Assembly: GCF_000003605.2 (NCBI RefSeq)
Contig: NW_003123617.1
Span: forward strand, 1 to 52,165
DNA length: 52,165 nucleotides
Source of the DNA: Saccoglossus kowalevskii
Taxonomy: Eukaryota; Hemichordata; Enteropneusta; Harrimaniidae
Reading direction: 5' to 3'
Shown piece by piece: positions 39,060 through 50,005 of the stretch. Position 1 is the first letter of the stretch. Every line of letters begins with the position of its first letter. The position numbers and the translations under genes are program-made. Under the pieces are notes generated by a model. It was not told where the DNA came from and did no database searches. It saw nothing but the letters and a program-made list of their open reading frames with translations.

Positions 39060-39150
39060 TACTATGGATTGGCAGTAGCTGGATATTACGTCGGAATTGG
39101 ATGTAATTTAACGCTTCGGCAAGCAAAAAATCCCGGGAAAAGTTGGTATG
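39060..39150. other. Deletion-rich patch in B-like monomer
   Basis: Losses at AGTAGCTGG, CAAGCAAAAAATCC and GGGAAAAGTTGG, with one gain at GATATTACGTCGG. It is milder than the patches at 12.7 and 39.9 kb. Confidence 0.4.
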
Positions 39151-39430
39151 TACAGTGGAATAAAAATGTTGATAAGCCTACTGCATGTGGTATTCCCAGC
39201 AGGTCTCCCATGTAAGAACTAACCACGCCCGATGCATCTTAACTTCTGTGATCTGACAAGAACTGGTGTATTCTACAATGGTTTGGCAGTAGGCTGAATA
39301 TTCGTCGGAATTGGATGTAATTTAATACTTCGGCTAGGAATCAAATCCCGGGAAAAAGTTTGTATGTACAGTGGAATAAAAATGTTGATAAGCCTACTGC
39401 TCGTGGTATTCCCAGCCGGTCTCCCATGTA

Positions 39431-40936
39431 AGTACTAACCATGCCTGATGTAGATTAACTTCAGTGATCCGACGAGAACTGGTGTATTCTGCAATGGTTT
39501 GGCAGTAGGCTGAATATTCGTCGGAATTGGATGTCATTTAATGCTACGGCTAGGCAAAACAAAAATTTGGGTTAAAGTTAATAAGTAATGTGGAATAAAA
39601 TTGTTGATGAGCCTACTGCACGTGGTGTTCCCAGCCGGTCTCCCATGCAAGTACTAACCACGCCCGATGCAGCTTAACTTCAGTGATCGGACAAGAACTG
39701 GTGTGTTCTGCAATGGTTTGACAGTAGGCTGAATATTTGTCAGAATTGCATGTCGATTAACGCTTCGGCAAGGCAAAAAATCCCAGGAAAAAGTTGGTAT
39801 GTACGGTGGAATAAAAATGTTAATAAGCCTACTGCACATGGTATTCCCTCCCGGTCTCTCATGCAGTGCTAACCACGCCCGATGCATCTTACTTCATTGA
39901 TCGGACGAGAACTGGTGTGTTCTGCAATGGTTTGATAGTAGCTGATTATTCGTCAGAATTGCATGTCGTTTACGCTTCGGCAGGCAAAAATCCCGGGAAA
40001 AAGTTGGTAGTAAGGTGGAATGAAAATGTTAATAAGCTACTGCACATGGTATTTCCCAGCCGGTCTCCCATGCAAGTACTAACAACGCCCGATGCAGCTT
40101 AACTTCAATGATCGGACGAGAACTGGTGTGTTCGGCAATGGTTTGACAGTAGGCTGAATATTCGTCAGAATTGCATGTCGTTTAAAGCTTCGGCAAGGCA
40201 AAAAATCCCGGGAAAAAGTTGGTATGTACGGTGGACTAAAAATGTTGATAAGACTACTACATGTGGTATTCCCAGCAGGTCTCCCATGCAAGTACTAACC
40301 ACGCCCGATGCATCTTAACTTCTGTGATCTGACAAGAACTGGTGTATTCTACAATGGTTTGGCAGTAGGCTGAATATTTGTCGGAATTGGATGTAATTTA
40401 ATACTGCGGCTAGGCAACAAATCCCGGGAAAAATTTGTATGTACAGTGGAATAAAAATGTTGATAAGCCTACTGCTCGTGGTATTCCCAGCATGTCTCCC
40501 ATGCAAGTACTAACCACGCCCGATGCAGCTTAACTTCTGTGATCGGACGAGAACTGGTGTATTCTACAATGGTTTGGCAGTAGGCTGAATATTCGTCGGA
40601 ATTGGATGTAATTTAATACTTCGGCTAGGCAACAAATCCCGGGAAAAAGTTTGTATGTACGGTGGAATAATAATGTTGATAAGCCTACTGCTCGTGGTAT
40701 TCCCAGCCGGTCTCCCATGTAAGTACTAACCATGCCTGATGCAGATTAACTTCAGTGATCGGACGAGAACTGGTGTATTCAGCATTGGCTTAGCAGTAGG
40801 CTGAATATTCTTCGTAATTGGATGTAATTTAATACTTCGGCTAGGCAACAAATCCCGGGAAATGTTAGTATGTACGGTGAAATATAAATGTTGATAAGCC
40901 TACTGCAGGTGGTATTCCCAGCCGGTCTCCCATGCA
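39431..40936. repeat. 7-monomer higher-order repeat, copy 1
   Basis: Seven monomers in the order I-A-A(degraded)-E-F-G-H span 1,506 bp between the anchors of two class I units. The third monomer (about 39,869-40,075) carries a cluster of single-base deletions, which accounts for the short length. The next copy starts directly at 40,937. Confidence 0.7.
39865..40060. other. Deletion-rich patch in class A monomer
   Basis: GCAGTGCTAACC, CATCTTACTTC, AGTAGCTGATTATTCG, GTTTACGC, CGGCAGGC, GGTAGTAAGG and AATAAGCTACTGC show about ten run-shortening changes in one monomer. Confidence 0.6.
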
Positions 40937-42448
40937 AGTACTAACCACGCCCGATGCAGCTTAACTTCAGTGATCCGACGAGAACTGGTGTATTCTGCAG
41001 TGGTTTGGCAGTAGGCTGAATATTCGTCGGAATTGGATGTCATTTAATGCTACGGCTAGGCAAAAAAAAAATTGGGTTAAAGTTAATATGTAATGTGGAA
41101 TAAAAATGTTGATGAGCCTACTGCACGTGGTATTCCCAGCCAGTCTCCCATGCAAGTACTAACCACGCCTGATGCAGCTTAACTTCAGTGATCGGACAAG
41201 AACTGGTGTGTTCTGCAATGGTTTGACAGTAGGCTGAATATTCGTCAGAATTGCATGTCGTTTAACGCTTCGGCAAGGCAAAAAATCCCGGGAAAAATTT
41301 GGTATGTACGGTGGAATAAAAATGTTGATAAGCCTACTGCAGGTGGTATTCCCAGCCGGTCTTCCATGCAAGTACTAACCACGCGCGATGCAGCTTAACT
41401 TCAGTGATCGGACGAGAACTGGTGTATTCTGCAATGGTTTGGCAGTAGGCTGGATATTCGTCGGAATTGGATGTAATTTAACGCTTCGGCAAGGCAAAAT
41501 ATCCCGGGAAAAAGTTGGCATGTACGGTGGAATAAAAATGTTGATAAGCCTACTGCACATGGTATTCCCAGCCGGTCTTCCATGCAAGTACTAACCACGC
41601 CCGATGCAGCTTAACTACAGTGATCGGACGAGAACTGGTGTATTCGGCAATGGTTTGGCTGTTGGCTGATTATTCGTCCGACTTGTATGTCATTTAATGC
41701 TTCGTCTAGGCCAAAAATCATGGGAAAATTTAGTATGTAATGTGGAATAAAAATGTTGATGAGCCAACTGAACGTGGTATTCCCAGCCGGTCTCCCGTGC
41801 AAGAACTAACCACGCCCGATGCGCCTTAACTTCAGTGAACGGACGAGAACTGGTGTTTTCTGCAATGGTTTGACAGTAGGCTGAATATTCGTCAGAATTG
41901 CATGTCGTTTAAAGCTTCGGCAAGGCAAAAAATCCCGGGAAAAAGTTTGTATGTACAGTGGAATAAAAATGTTGATAAGCCTACTGCTCGTGGTATTCCC
42001 AGCAGGTCTCCCATGCATGTACTAACCACGCCCGATGCAGCTTAACTTCTGTGATCGGACGAGAACTGGTGTATTCTACAATGGTTTGGCAGTAGGCTGA
42101 ATATTCGTCGGAATTGGATGTAATTTAATACTTCGGCTAAGCAACACATCCCGGGAAAAAGTTGGTATGTACGGTGGAATAATAATGTTGATAAGCCTAG
42201 TGCTCGTGGTATTTCCAGCCGGTCTCCCATGTAAGTACTAACCATGCCTGATGCAGATTAACTTCAGTGATCGGACGAGAACTGGTGTATTCAGCATTGG
42301 CTTAGCAGTAGGCTGAATATTCGTCGTAATTGGATGTAATTTAATACTTCGGCTAGGCAACAAATCCCGGGAAATGTTAGTATGTACGGTGAAATATAAA
42401 TGTTGATAAGCCTACTGCAGGTGGTATTCCCAGCCGGTCTCCCATGCT
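40937..42448. repeat. 7-monomer higher-order repeat, copy 2 (1,512 bp)
   Basis: Monomers start at 40937 (I), 41155 (A), 41371 (B), 41587 (D), 41802 (E), 42018 (G) and about 42233 (H). The length is exactly 7 x 216. The G slot carries a private GTATTTCCAGCC variant near 42,210 that is found again one period later near 43,722, which shows the 7-mer was amplified as a unit. Confidence 0.8.
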
Positions 42449-43960
42449 AGTACTAACCACGCCCGATGCAGCTTAACTTCAGTGATCCGACGAGAACTGG
42501 TGTATTCTGCAATGGTTTGGCAGTAGGCTGAATATTCGTCGGAATTGGATGTCATTTAATGCTACGGCTAGGCAAAAAAAAATTTGGGTTAAAGTTAATA
42601 TGTAATGTGGAATAAAAATGTCGATCAACCTACTGCACGTGGTATTCCCAGCCAGTCTCCCATGCAAGTACTAACCACGCCTGATGCAGCTTAACTTCAG
42701 TGATCGGACATGAACTGGTGTGTTCTGCAATGGTTTGACAGTAGGCTGAACATTCGTCAGAATTGCATGTCGTTTAACGCTTCGGCAAGGCAAAAAATCC
42801 CGGGAAAAAGTTGGTATGTACGGTGGAATAAAAATGTTGATAAGCCTACTGCAGGTGGTATTCCCAGCCGGTCTTCCATGCAAGTACTAACCACGCGCGA
42901 TGCAGCTTAACTTCAGTGATCGGACGAGAACTGGTGTATTCTGCAATGGTTTGGCAGTAGGCTGGATATTCGTCGGAATTGGATGTAATTTAATACTTCG
43001 GCTAGGCAAAAAATCCCGGGAAAACGTTAGTATGTACGGTGGAATAAAAATGTTGATGAGCCTAATGCACGTGGTATTCCCAGCCGGTCTGCCATGCAAG
43101 TACTAACCACGCCCGATGCAGCTTAACTACAGTGATCGGACTAGAACTGGTGTATTCTGCAATGGTTTGGCTGTTGGCTGATTATTCGTGCGACTTGTAT
43201 GTCATTTAATGCTTCGTCTAGGCCAAAAATCATGGGAAAATTTAGTATGTAATGTGGAATAAAAATGTTGATGAGCCAACTGAACGTGGTATTCCCAGCC
43301 GGTCTCCCGTGCAAGAACTAACCACGCCCGATGCGCCTTAACTTCAGTGAACGGACGAGAACTGGTGTTTTCTGCAATGGATTGACAGTAGGCTGAATAT
43401 TCGTCAGAATTGCATGTCGTTTAAAGCTTCGGCAAGGCAAAAAATCCCGGGAAAAATTTTGTTTGTACAGTGGAATAAAAATGTTGATAAGCCTACGGCT
43501 CGTGGTATTCCTAGCAGGTCTCCCATGCATGTACTAACCACGCCCGATGCAGCTTAACTTCTGTGATCGGACGAGAACTGGTGTATTCTACAATGGTTTG
43601 GCAGTAGGCTGAATATTCGTCGGAATTGGATGTAATTTAATACTTCGGCTAGGCAACAAATCCCGGGAAAAAGTTGGTATGTACGGTGGAATAATAATGT
43701 TGATAAGCCTACTGCTCGTGGTATTTCCAGCCGGTCTCCCATGTAAGTACAAACCATGCCTGATGCAGATTAACTTCAGTGATCGGACGAGAACTGGTGT
43801 ATTCAGCATTGGCTTAGCAGTAGGCTGAATATTCGTCGTAATTGGATGTAATTTAATACTTCGGCTAGGCAACAAATCCCGGGAAATGTTAATATGTACG
43901 GTGAAATATAAATGTTGATAAGCCTACTGCAGGTGGTATTCCCAGCCGGTCTCCCATGCA
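42449..43960. repeat. 7-monomer higher-order repeat, copy 3 (1,512 bp)
   Basis: Monomers start at 42449 (I), 42667 (A), 42883 (C), 43099 (D), about 43314 (E), 43530 (G) and 43746 (H). Relative to copy 2 only the third slot changes class (B to C). Shared rare variants with copy 2 include TCGATSAACC-type changes near the I terminus, GTGAACGGACGAG in the E slot, and the GGTGTTTTCTGC variant. A third period begins at 43,961 but departs from the pattern after two monomers. Confidence 0.8.
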
Positions 43961-44249
43961 AGTACTAACCACGCCCGATGCAGCTTAACTTCAGTGATCC
44001 GACGAGAACAGGTGTATTCTGCAATGGTTTGGCAGTAGGCTGAATATTCGTCGGAATTGGATGTCATTTAATGCTACGGCTAGGCAAAAAAAAAATTGGG
44101 TAAAAGTTAATATGTAATGTGGAATAAAAATGTCGATGAACCTACTGCACGTGGTATTCCCAGCCAGTCTCCCATGCAAGTACTAACCACGCCTGATGCA
44201 GCTTAACTTCAGTGATCGGACAAGAACTGGTGTGTTCTGCAATGGTTTG

Positions 44250-44405
44250 ACAGTAGCTGAACATTCGTCAGAATTGCATGTCGTTTAACGCTTCGGCAAA
44301 GCAAAAAATCTCGGGAAAAAGTTGGTATGTACGGTGGATAAAAATGTTGATAAGCCTACTGCAGTGGTATTCCAGCCGGTCTCCCATGCAAGTACTAACA
44401 CGCCC
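44250..44405. other. Deletion-rich patch in class A monomer
   Basis: AGTAGCTGAAC, GGTGGATAAAAATG, TGCAGTGGTATTCCAGCC and ACTAACACGCCC are run-shortening changes in one monomer at the point where the 7-monomer period breaks down. Confidence 0.5.
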
Positions 44406-44568
44406 GATGCAGCTTAACTTCAGTGATCGGACGAGAACTGGTGTATTCTGCAATGGTTTGGCAGTAGGCTGAATATTCGTCGGAATTGGATGTCATTTAA
44501 TAATACGGCTAGGCAAAAAAAAAATTTGGGTTAAAGTTAGTATGTAATGTGGAATAAAAATGTTGATG

Positions 44569-44689
44569 AGCCTACTGCACGTGGTATTCCCAGCCGGTCT
44601 CCCATGCAAGTACTAACCACGCGCGATGCAGCTTAACTTCAGTGATCGGACGAGAACTGGTGTATTCTGCAATGGTTTGGCAGTAGGCT
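44569..44689 (-). rRNA. 5S rRNA-like unit with canonical loop C
   Basis: A full-length 121-nt 5S-like unit on the minus strand. Helix I is perfect (AGCCTACTGC with GCAGTAGGCT), loop C keeps CTCGTCCGATC, and the C-box keeps GCATGGGAGACCGGC. A CGCGC variant at about 44620 alters the helix II/V junction (GATCGCGCG instead of GATCGGGCG region on the RNA strand), so it is slightly less canonical there than the unit at 46945-47065. The flanking spacers are of the I class upstream in plus coordinates and C-like downstream. Confidence 0.6.
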
Positions 44690-46931
44690 GGATATTCGTC
44701 GGAATTGGATGTCATTTAATGCTACGGCTAGGCAAAAAATCATGGGAAAAAGTTTGTATGTACAGTGGAATAATAATGTTGATAAGCCTACTGCTCGTGG
44801 TATTCCCAGCCGGTCTCCCATGTAAGTACTAACCATGCCTGATGCAGATTAACTTCAGTGATCGGACGAGAACTGGTGTATTCAGCATTGGCTTAGCAGT
44901 AGGCTGAATATTCGTCGGAATTGGATGTAATTTAATACTTCGGCTAGGCAACAAATCCCGAGAAATGTTAGTATGTACGGTGGAATTAAAATGTTGATAA
45001 GCCTACTGCAGGTGGTATTCTCAGCCGGTCTCCCATGCAAGTACTAACCACGCCCGATGCAGCTTAACTTCAGTGATCCGACGAGAACTGGTGTATTCTG
45101 CAATGGTTTGGCAGTAGGCTGAATATTCGTCGGAATTGGATGTCATTTAATGCTACGGCTATGCAAAAAAAAATTTGGGTTAAAGTTAATATGTAATGTG
45201 GAATAAAAATGTTGATGAGCCTACTGCACGTGGTATTCCCAGCCAGTCTCCCATGCAAGTACTAACCACGCCTGATGCAGCTTAACTTCAGTGATCGGAC
45301 AAGAACTGGTGTGTTCTGCAATGGTTTGACAGTAGGCTGAATATTCGTCAGAATTGCATGTCGTTTAACGCTTCGGCAAGGCAAAAAATCCCGGGAAAAA
45401 TTTGGTATGTACGGTGGAATAAAAATGTTGATAAGCCTACTGCAGGTGGTATTCCCAGCCGGTCTTCCATGCAAGTACTAACCACGCGCGATGCAGCTTA
45501 ACTTCAGTGATCGGACGAGAACTGGTGTATTCTGCAATGGTTTGGCAGTAGGCTGGATATTCGTCGGAATTGGATGTAATTTAATACTTCGGCTAGGCAA
45601 AAAATCCCGGGAAAAAGTTGGTATGTACGGTGGAATAAAAATGTTAATAAGCCTACTGCATATGGTATTCCCAGCCGGTCTCCCATGCAAGTACTAACCA
45701 CGCCCGATGCAGCTTAACTTCAGTGATCGGACGAGAACTGGTGTGTTCTGCAATGGTTTTACAGTAGGCTGAATATTCGTCAGAATTGCATGTCGTTTAA
45801 CGCTTCGGCAAGGCAACAAATCCCGGGAAAAAGTTGGTATGTACGGTGGAATAAAAATGTTGATAAGCCTAATGCATGTGGTATTCCCAGCAGGTCTCCC
45901 ATGCAAGTACTAACCATGCCTGATGCATCTTAATTTCTGTGATCGGACGAGAACTTGTGTATTCTGCAATGGTTTGGCAGTAGGCTGGATATTCGTTGGA
46001 ATTGGATGTAATTTAATGCTTCGTCTAGGCAAAAAATCATAGGAAAAAGTTAGTATGTAATGTGGAATAAAAATGTTGATGAGCCGACTGAACGTGGTAT
46101 TCCCAGCCGGTCTCCCGTGCAAGAACTAACCACGCCCGATGCGCCTTAACTTCAGTGATCGGACGAGAACTGGTGTGTTCTGCAATGGTTTGACAGTAGG
46201 CTGAATATTCGTCAGAATTGCATGTCGTTTAACGCTTCGGCAAGGCAAAAAATCCCGGAAAAAAGTTGGTATGTACAATGGAATAAAAATGTTGATAAGC
46301 CTACTGCATGTGGTATTCCCAGCAGGTCTCCCATGCAAGTACTAACCACGCCCGATGCATCTTAACTTCTGTGATCTGACAAGAACTGGTGTATTCTACA
46401 ATGGTTTGGCAGTAGGCTGAATATTCGACGGAATTGGATGTAATTTAATACTTCGGCTAGGCAACAAATCCCGGGAAAAAGTTTGTATGTACAGTGGAAT
46501 AAAAATGTTGATAAGCCTACTGCTCGTGGTATTCCCAGCAGGTCTCCCATGCAAGTACTAACCACGCCCGATGCAGCTTAACTTCTGTGATCGGACGAGA
46601 ACTGGTGTATTCTACAATGGTTTGGCAGTAGGCTGAATATTCGTCGGAATTGGATGCAATTTAATACTTCGGCTAGGAAACAAATCCCGGGAAAAAGTTT
46701 GTATGTATGGTGGAATAAAAATGTTGATAAGCCTACTGCTCGTGGTATTCCCAGCCGGTCTCCCATGTAAGTACTAACCATGCCTGATGCAGATTAACTT
46801 CAGTGATCGGACGAGAACTGGTGTATTCAGCATTGGCTTAGCAGTAGGCTGAATATTCGTCGGAATTGGATGTAATTTAATACTTCGGCTAGGCAACAAA
46901 TCCCGGGAAATGTTAGTATGTACGGTGAAAT

Positions 46932-46936
46932 AAAAA
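46932..46936 (-). terminator. Candidate Pol III T5 terminator after 5S-like unit
   Basis: A TTTTT run on the minus strand starts about 9 nt beyond the 5S-like 3' end (GGCTTATC then ACATTTTTATT region). RNA polymerase III ends 5S transcripts at T-runs of four or more just downstream. The run (plus AAAAA in GGAATAAAAATG) is present in most monomers. It is interrupted to AATAATAATG in class G and some other copies. Confidence 0.4.
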
Positions 46937-46944
46937 TGTTGATA

Positions 46945-47065
46945 AGCCTACTGCACGTGGTATTCCCAGCCGGTCTCCCATGCAAGTACTAACCACGCCC
47001 GATGCAGCTTAACTTCAGTGATCCGACGAGAACTGGTGTATTCTGCAATGGTTTGGCAGTAGGCT
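46945..47065 (-). rRNA. 5S rRNA-like unit, cleanest copy (perfect helices I and V)
   Basis: This 121-nt minus-strand unit aligns end to end with eukaryotic 5S rRNA. The terminal strands AGCCTACTGC and GCAGTAGGCT are exact complements (helix I, 10 bp). CGTGGT and ACCACG form helix V. GC(A)TGG and CCGGC around the GAGA loop form helix IV with the usual bulged A and U-G pair. TGCAG and CTGCA form helix II, and CAGT and ACTG form helix III. The loop E strands TTAGTA and GGGAAT are intact. Against human 5S it has one extra base in the 5' part, near helix II. Loop A reads CAAACCA where canonical 5S has CATACCA. Loop C here has GTCGGAT instead of the GTCCGAT of most copies. A product would be a component of the large ribosomal subunit if transcribed and incorporated. 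It could equally be a well-preserved satellite monomer, since nothing here shows expression. Confidence 0.7.
46967..47014 (-). promoter_or_regulatory. 5S internal control region (A-box, IE, C-box)
   Basis: On the RNA-sense strand, the positions matching the Xenopus/human box A (50-64), intermediate element (67-72) and box C (80-97) are 47000-47014, 46992-46997 and 46967-46984. They read AGTTAAGCTGCATCG, CGTGGT and TGCATGGGAGACCGGCTG. Box C differs from the human TGGATGGGAGACCGCCTG only at two bases, which pair with each other in helix IV. The C-box is among the least variable parts of the monomer across the array. TFIIIA/TFIIIC binding is expected from the 5S family but not shown here. Confidence 0.6.
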
Positions 47066-48490
47066 GAATATTCGTCGGAATTGGATGTCATTTAATGCTA
47101 CGGCTAGGCAAAAAAAAATGTGGGTTAAAGTTAATATGTAATGTGGAATAAAAATGTCGATGAACCAACTGCACGTGGTATTCCCAGCCAGTCTCCCATG
47201 CAAGTACTAACCACGCCTGATGCAGCTTAACTTCAGTGATCGGACAAGAACTGGTGTGTTCTGCAATGGTTTGACAGTAGGCTGAACATTCGTCAGAATT
47301 GCATGTCGTTTAACGCTTCGGCAAGGCAAAAAATCCCGGGAAAAAGTTGGTATGTACGGTGGAATAAAAATGTTGATAAGCCTACTGCACATGGTATTCC
47401 CAGCCGGTCTTCCATGCAAGTTCTAACCACGCGCGATGCAGCTTAACTTCAGTGATCGGACGAGAACTGGTGTATTCTGCAATGGTTTGGCAGTAGGCTG
47501 GATATTCGTCGGAATTGGATGTAATTTAATACTTCGGCTAGGCAAAAAATCCCGGGAAAAAGTTAGTATGTACGGTGGAATAAAAATGTTGATGAGCCTA
47601 ATGCACGTGGTATTCCCAGCCGGTCTGCCATGCAAGTACTAACCACGCCCGACGCAGGTTAACTACAGTGATCGGACGAGAACTGGTGTATTCTGCAATG
47701 GTTTGGCTGTTGGCTGATTATTCGTCCGACTTGTATGTCATTTAATGCTTCGTCTAGGCCAAAAATCATGGGAAAAAGTTAGTATGTAATGTGGAATAAA
47801 AATGTTGATGAGCCGACTGAACGTGGTATTCCCAGCCGGTCTCCCGTGCAAGAACTAACCATGCCCGATGCGCCTTAACTTCAGTGAACGGACGAGAACT
47901 GGTGTGTTCTGCAATGGTTTGACAGTAGCTGAATATTCGTCAGAATTGCATGTCGTTTAAAGCTTCGCAAGGCAAAAATCCGGGAAAAGTTTTGTATGTA
48001 CAGTGAATAAATGTGAATAAGCCTACTGCTCGTGGTATTCCCAGCAAGTCTCCCATGCATGTACTAACCACGCCCGATGCAGCTTAACTTCTGTGATCGG
48101 ACGAGAACTGGTGTATTCTACAATGGTTTGGCAGTAGGCTGAATATTCGTCGGAATTGGATGTAATTTAATACTTCGGCTAGGCAACAAATCCCGGGAAA
48201 AAGTTTGTATGTACGGTGGAATAATAATGTTGATACGCCTACTGCTCGTGGTATTCCCAGCCGGTCTCTCATGTAAGTACTAACCATGCCTGATGCAGAT
48301 TAACTTCAGTGATCGGACGAGAACTGGTGTATTCTACAATGGTTTGGCAGTAGGCTGAATATTCGTCGGAATTGGATGTAATTTAATACTTCGGCTAGGC
48401 AACAAATCCCGGGAAATGTTAGTATGTACGGTGAAATATAAATGGTGATAAGCCTACTGCAGGTGGTATTCCCAGCCGGTCTCCCATGCA
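46985..48490. repeat. 7-monomer higher-order repeat, copy 4
   Basis: The order is I-A-C-D-E(degraded)-G-H, 1,506 bp, starting at 46985, 47203, 47419, 47635, 47851, about 48057 and 48272. The E slot carries GTGAACGGACGAG like copies 2 and 3. Several single-base deletions in that monomer explain the shortfall from 1,512 bp. Confidence 0.7.
47920..48035. other. Deletion-rich patch in class E monomer
   Basis: AGTAGCTGAATATTCG, AGCTTCGCAAGGC, AAAATCCGGG, CAGTGAATAAATGTGAATAAGCC show clustered losses in one monomer. They make the surrounding 7-monomer period 6 bp shorter than 1,512. Confidence 0.6.
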
Positions 48491-50005
48491 AGTACTAACC
48501 ACGCCCGATGCAACTTAACTTCAGTGATCCGACGAGAACTGGTGTATTCTGCAATGGTTTGGCAGGAGGCTGAATATTCGTCGGAATTAGATGTCATTTA
48601 ATGCTACGGCTAGGCAAAAAAAAAATTGGGTTAAAGTTAATATGTAATGTGGAATAAAAATGTTGATGAACCTACTGCACGTGGTATTCCCAGCCAGTCT
48701 CCCATGCAAGTACTAACCACGCCTGATGCAGCTTAACTTCAGTGATCGGACAAGAACTGGTGTGTTCTGCAATGGTTTGACAGTAGGCTGAACATTCGTC
48801 AGAATTGCATGTCGTTTAACGCTTCGGCAAGGTAAAAAATCCCGGGAAAAGGTTGGTATGTACGGTGGAATAAAAATGTTGATAAGCCTACTGCAGGTGG
48901 TATTCCCAGCCGGTCTTCCATGCAAGTACTAACCACGCGAGATGCAGCTTAACTTCAGTGATCGGACGAGAACTGGTGTATTCTGCAATGGTTTGGCAGT
49001 AGGCTGGATATTCGTCGGAATTTGGATGTAATTTAACGCTTCGGCAAGGCAAAAAATCCCGGGAAAAAGTTGGCATGTACGGTGGAATAAAAATGTTGAT
49101 AAGCCTACTGCACATGGTATTCCCAGCCGGTCTTCCATGCAAGTTCTAACCACGCGCGATGCAGCTTAACTTCAGTGATCGGACGAGAACTGGTGTATTC
49201 TGCAATGGTTTGGCAGTTGGCTGGATATTCGTCGGAATTGGATGTAATTTAATACTTCGGCTAGGCAAAAAATCCCGGGAAAAAGTTAGTATGTACGGTG
49301 GAATAAAAATGTTGATGAGCCTAATGCACGTGGTATTCCCAGCCGGTCTGCCATGCAAGTACTAACCACGCCCGATGCAGCTTAACTACAGTGATCGGAC
49401 GAGAACTGGTGTATTCTGCAATGGTTTGGCTGTTGGCTGATTATTCGTCCGACTTGTATGTCATTTAATGCTTCGTCTAGGCCAAAAATCCCGGGAAAAA
49501 GTTAGTATGTAATGTGGAATAAAAATGTTGATGAGCCAACTGAACGTGGTATTCCCAGCCGGTCTCCCGTGCAAGAACTAACCACGCCCGATGCGCCTTA
49601 ACTTCAGTGAACGGACGAGAACTGGTGTTTTCTGCAATGGTTTGACAGTAGGCTGAATATTCGTCAGAATTGCATGTCGTTTAAAGCTTCGGCAAGGCAA
49701 AAAAAAATTGGGTTAAAGTTAATATGTAATGTGGAATAAAAATGTTGATGAGCCTACTGCACGTGGTATTCTCAGCCAGTCTCCCATGCAAGTACTAACC
49801 ACGCCTGATGCAGCTTAACTTCAGTGATCGGACAAGAACTGGTGTATTCTACAATGGTTTGGCAGTAGGCTGAATATTCGTCGGAATTGGATGTAATTTA
49901 ATACTTCGGCTAGGCAACAAATCCCGGGAAATGTTAGTATGTACGGTGAAATATAAATGTTGATAAGCCTACTGCAGGTGGTATTCCCAGCTGGTCTCCC
50001 ATGCA
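48491..50005. repeat. 7-monomer higher-order repeat, copy 5, rearranged
   Basis: The order is I-A-B-C-D-E/I chimera-H over about 1,515 bp. It retains both B and C but has lost G, and the E slot (49574-49790) switches to a class I spacer. It is therefore a seven-monomer period with a different internal make-up, consistent with unequal exchange between out-of-register copies. Confidence 0.65.
49574..49790. repeat. Chimeric monomer E/I
   Basis: The first part is class E (GATGCGCC, GTGAACGGACGAG, GTGTTTTC, TTTGACAGTAGG, TTTAAAGCTTCGGCAAGGC). At the A-run it changes to a class I spacer (AAAAAAAATTGGGTTAAAG) and the CCAGTCTCCC terminus. Confidence 0.7.
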
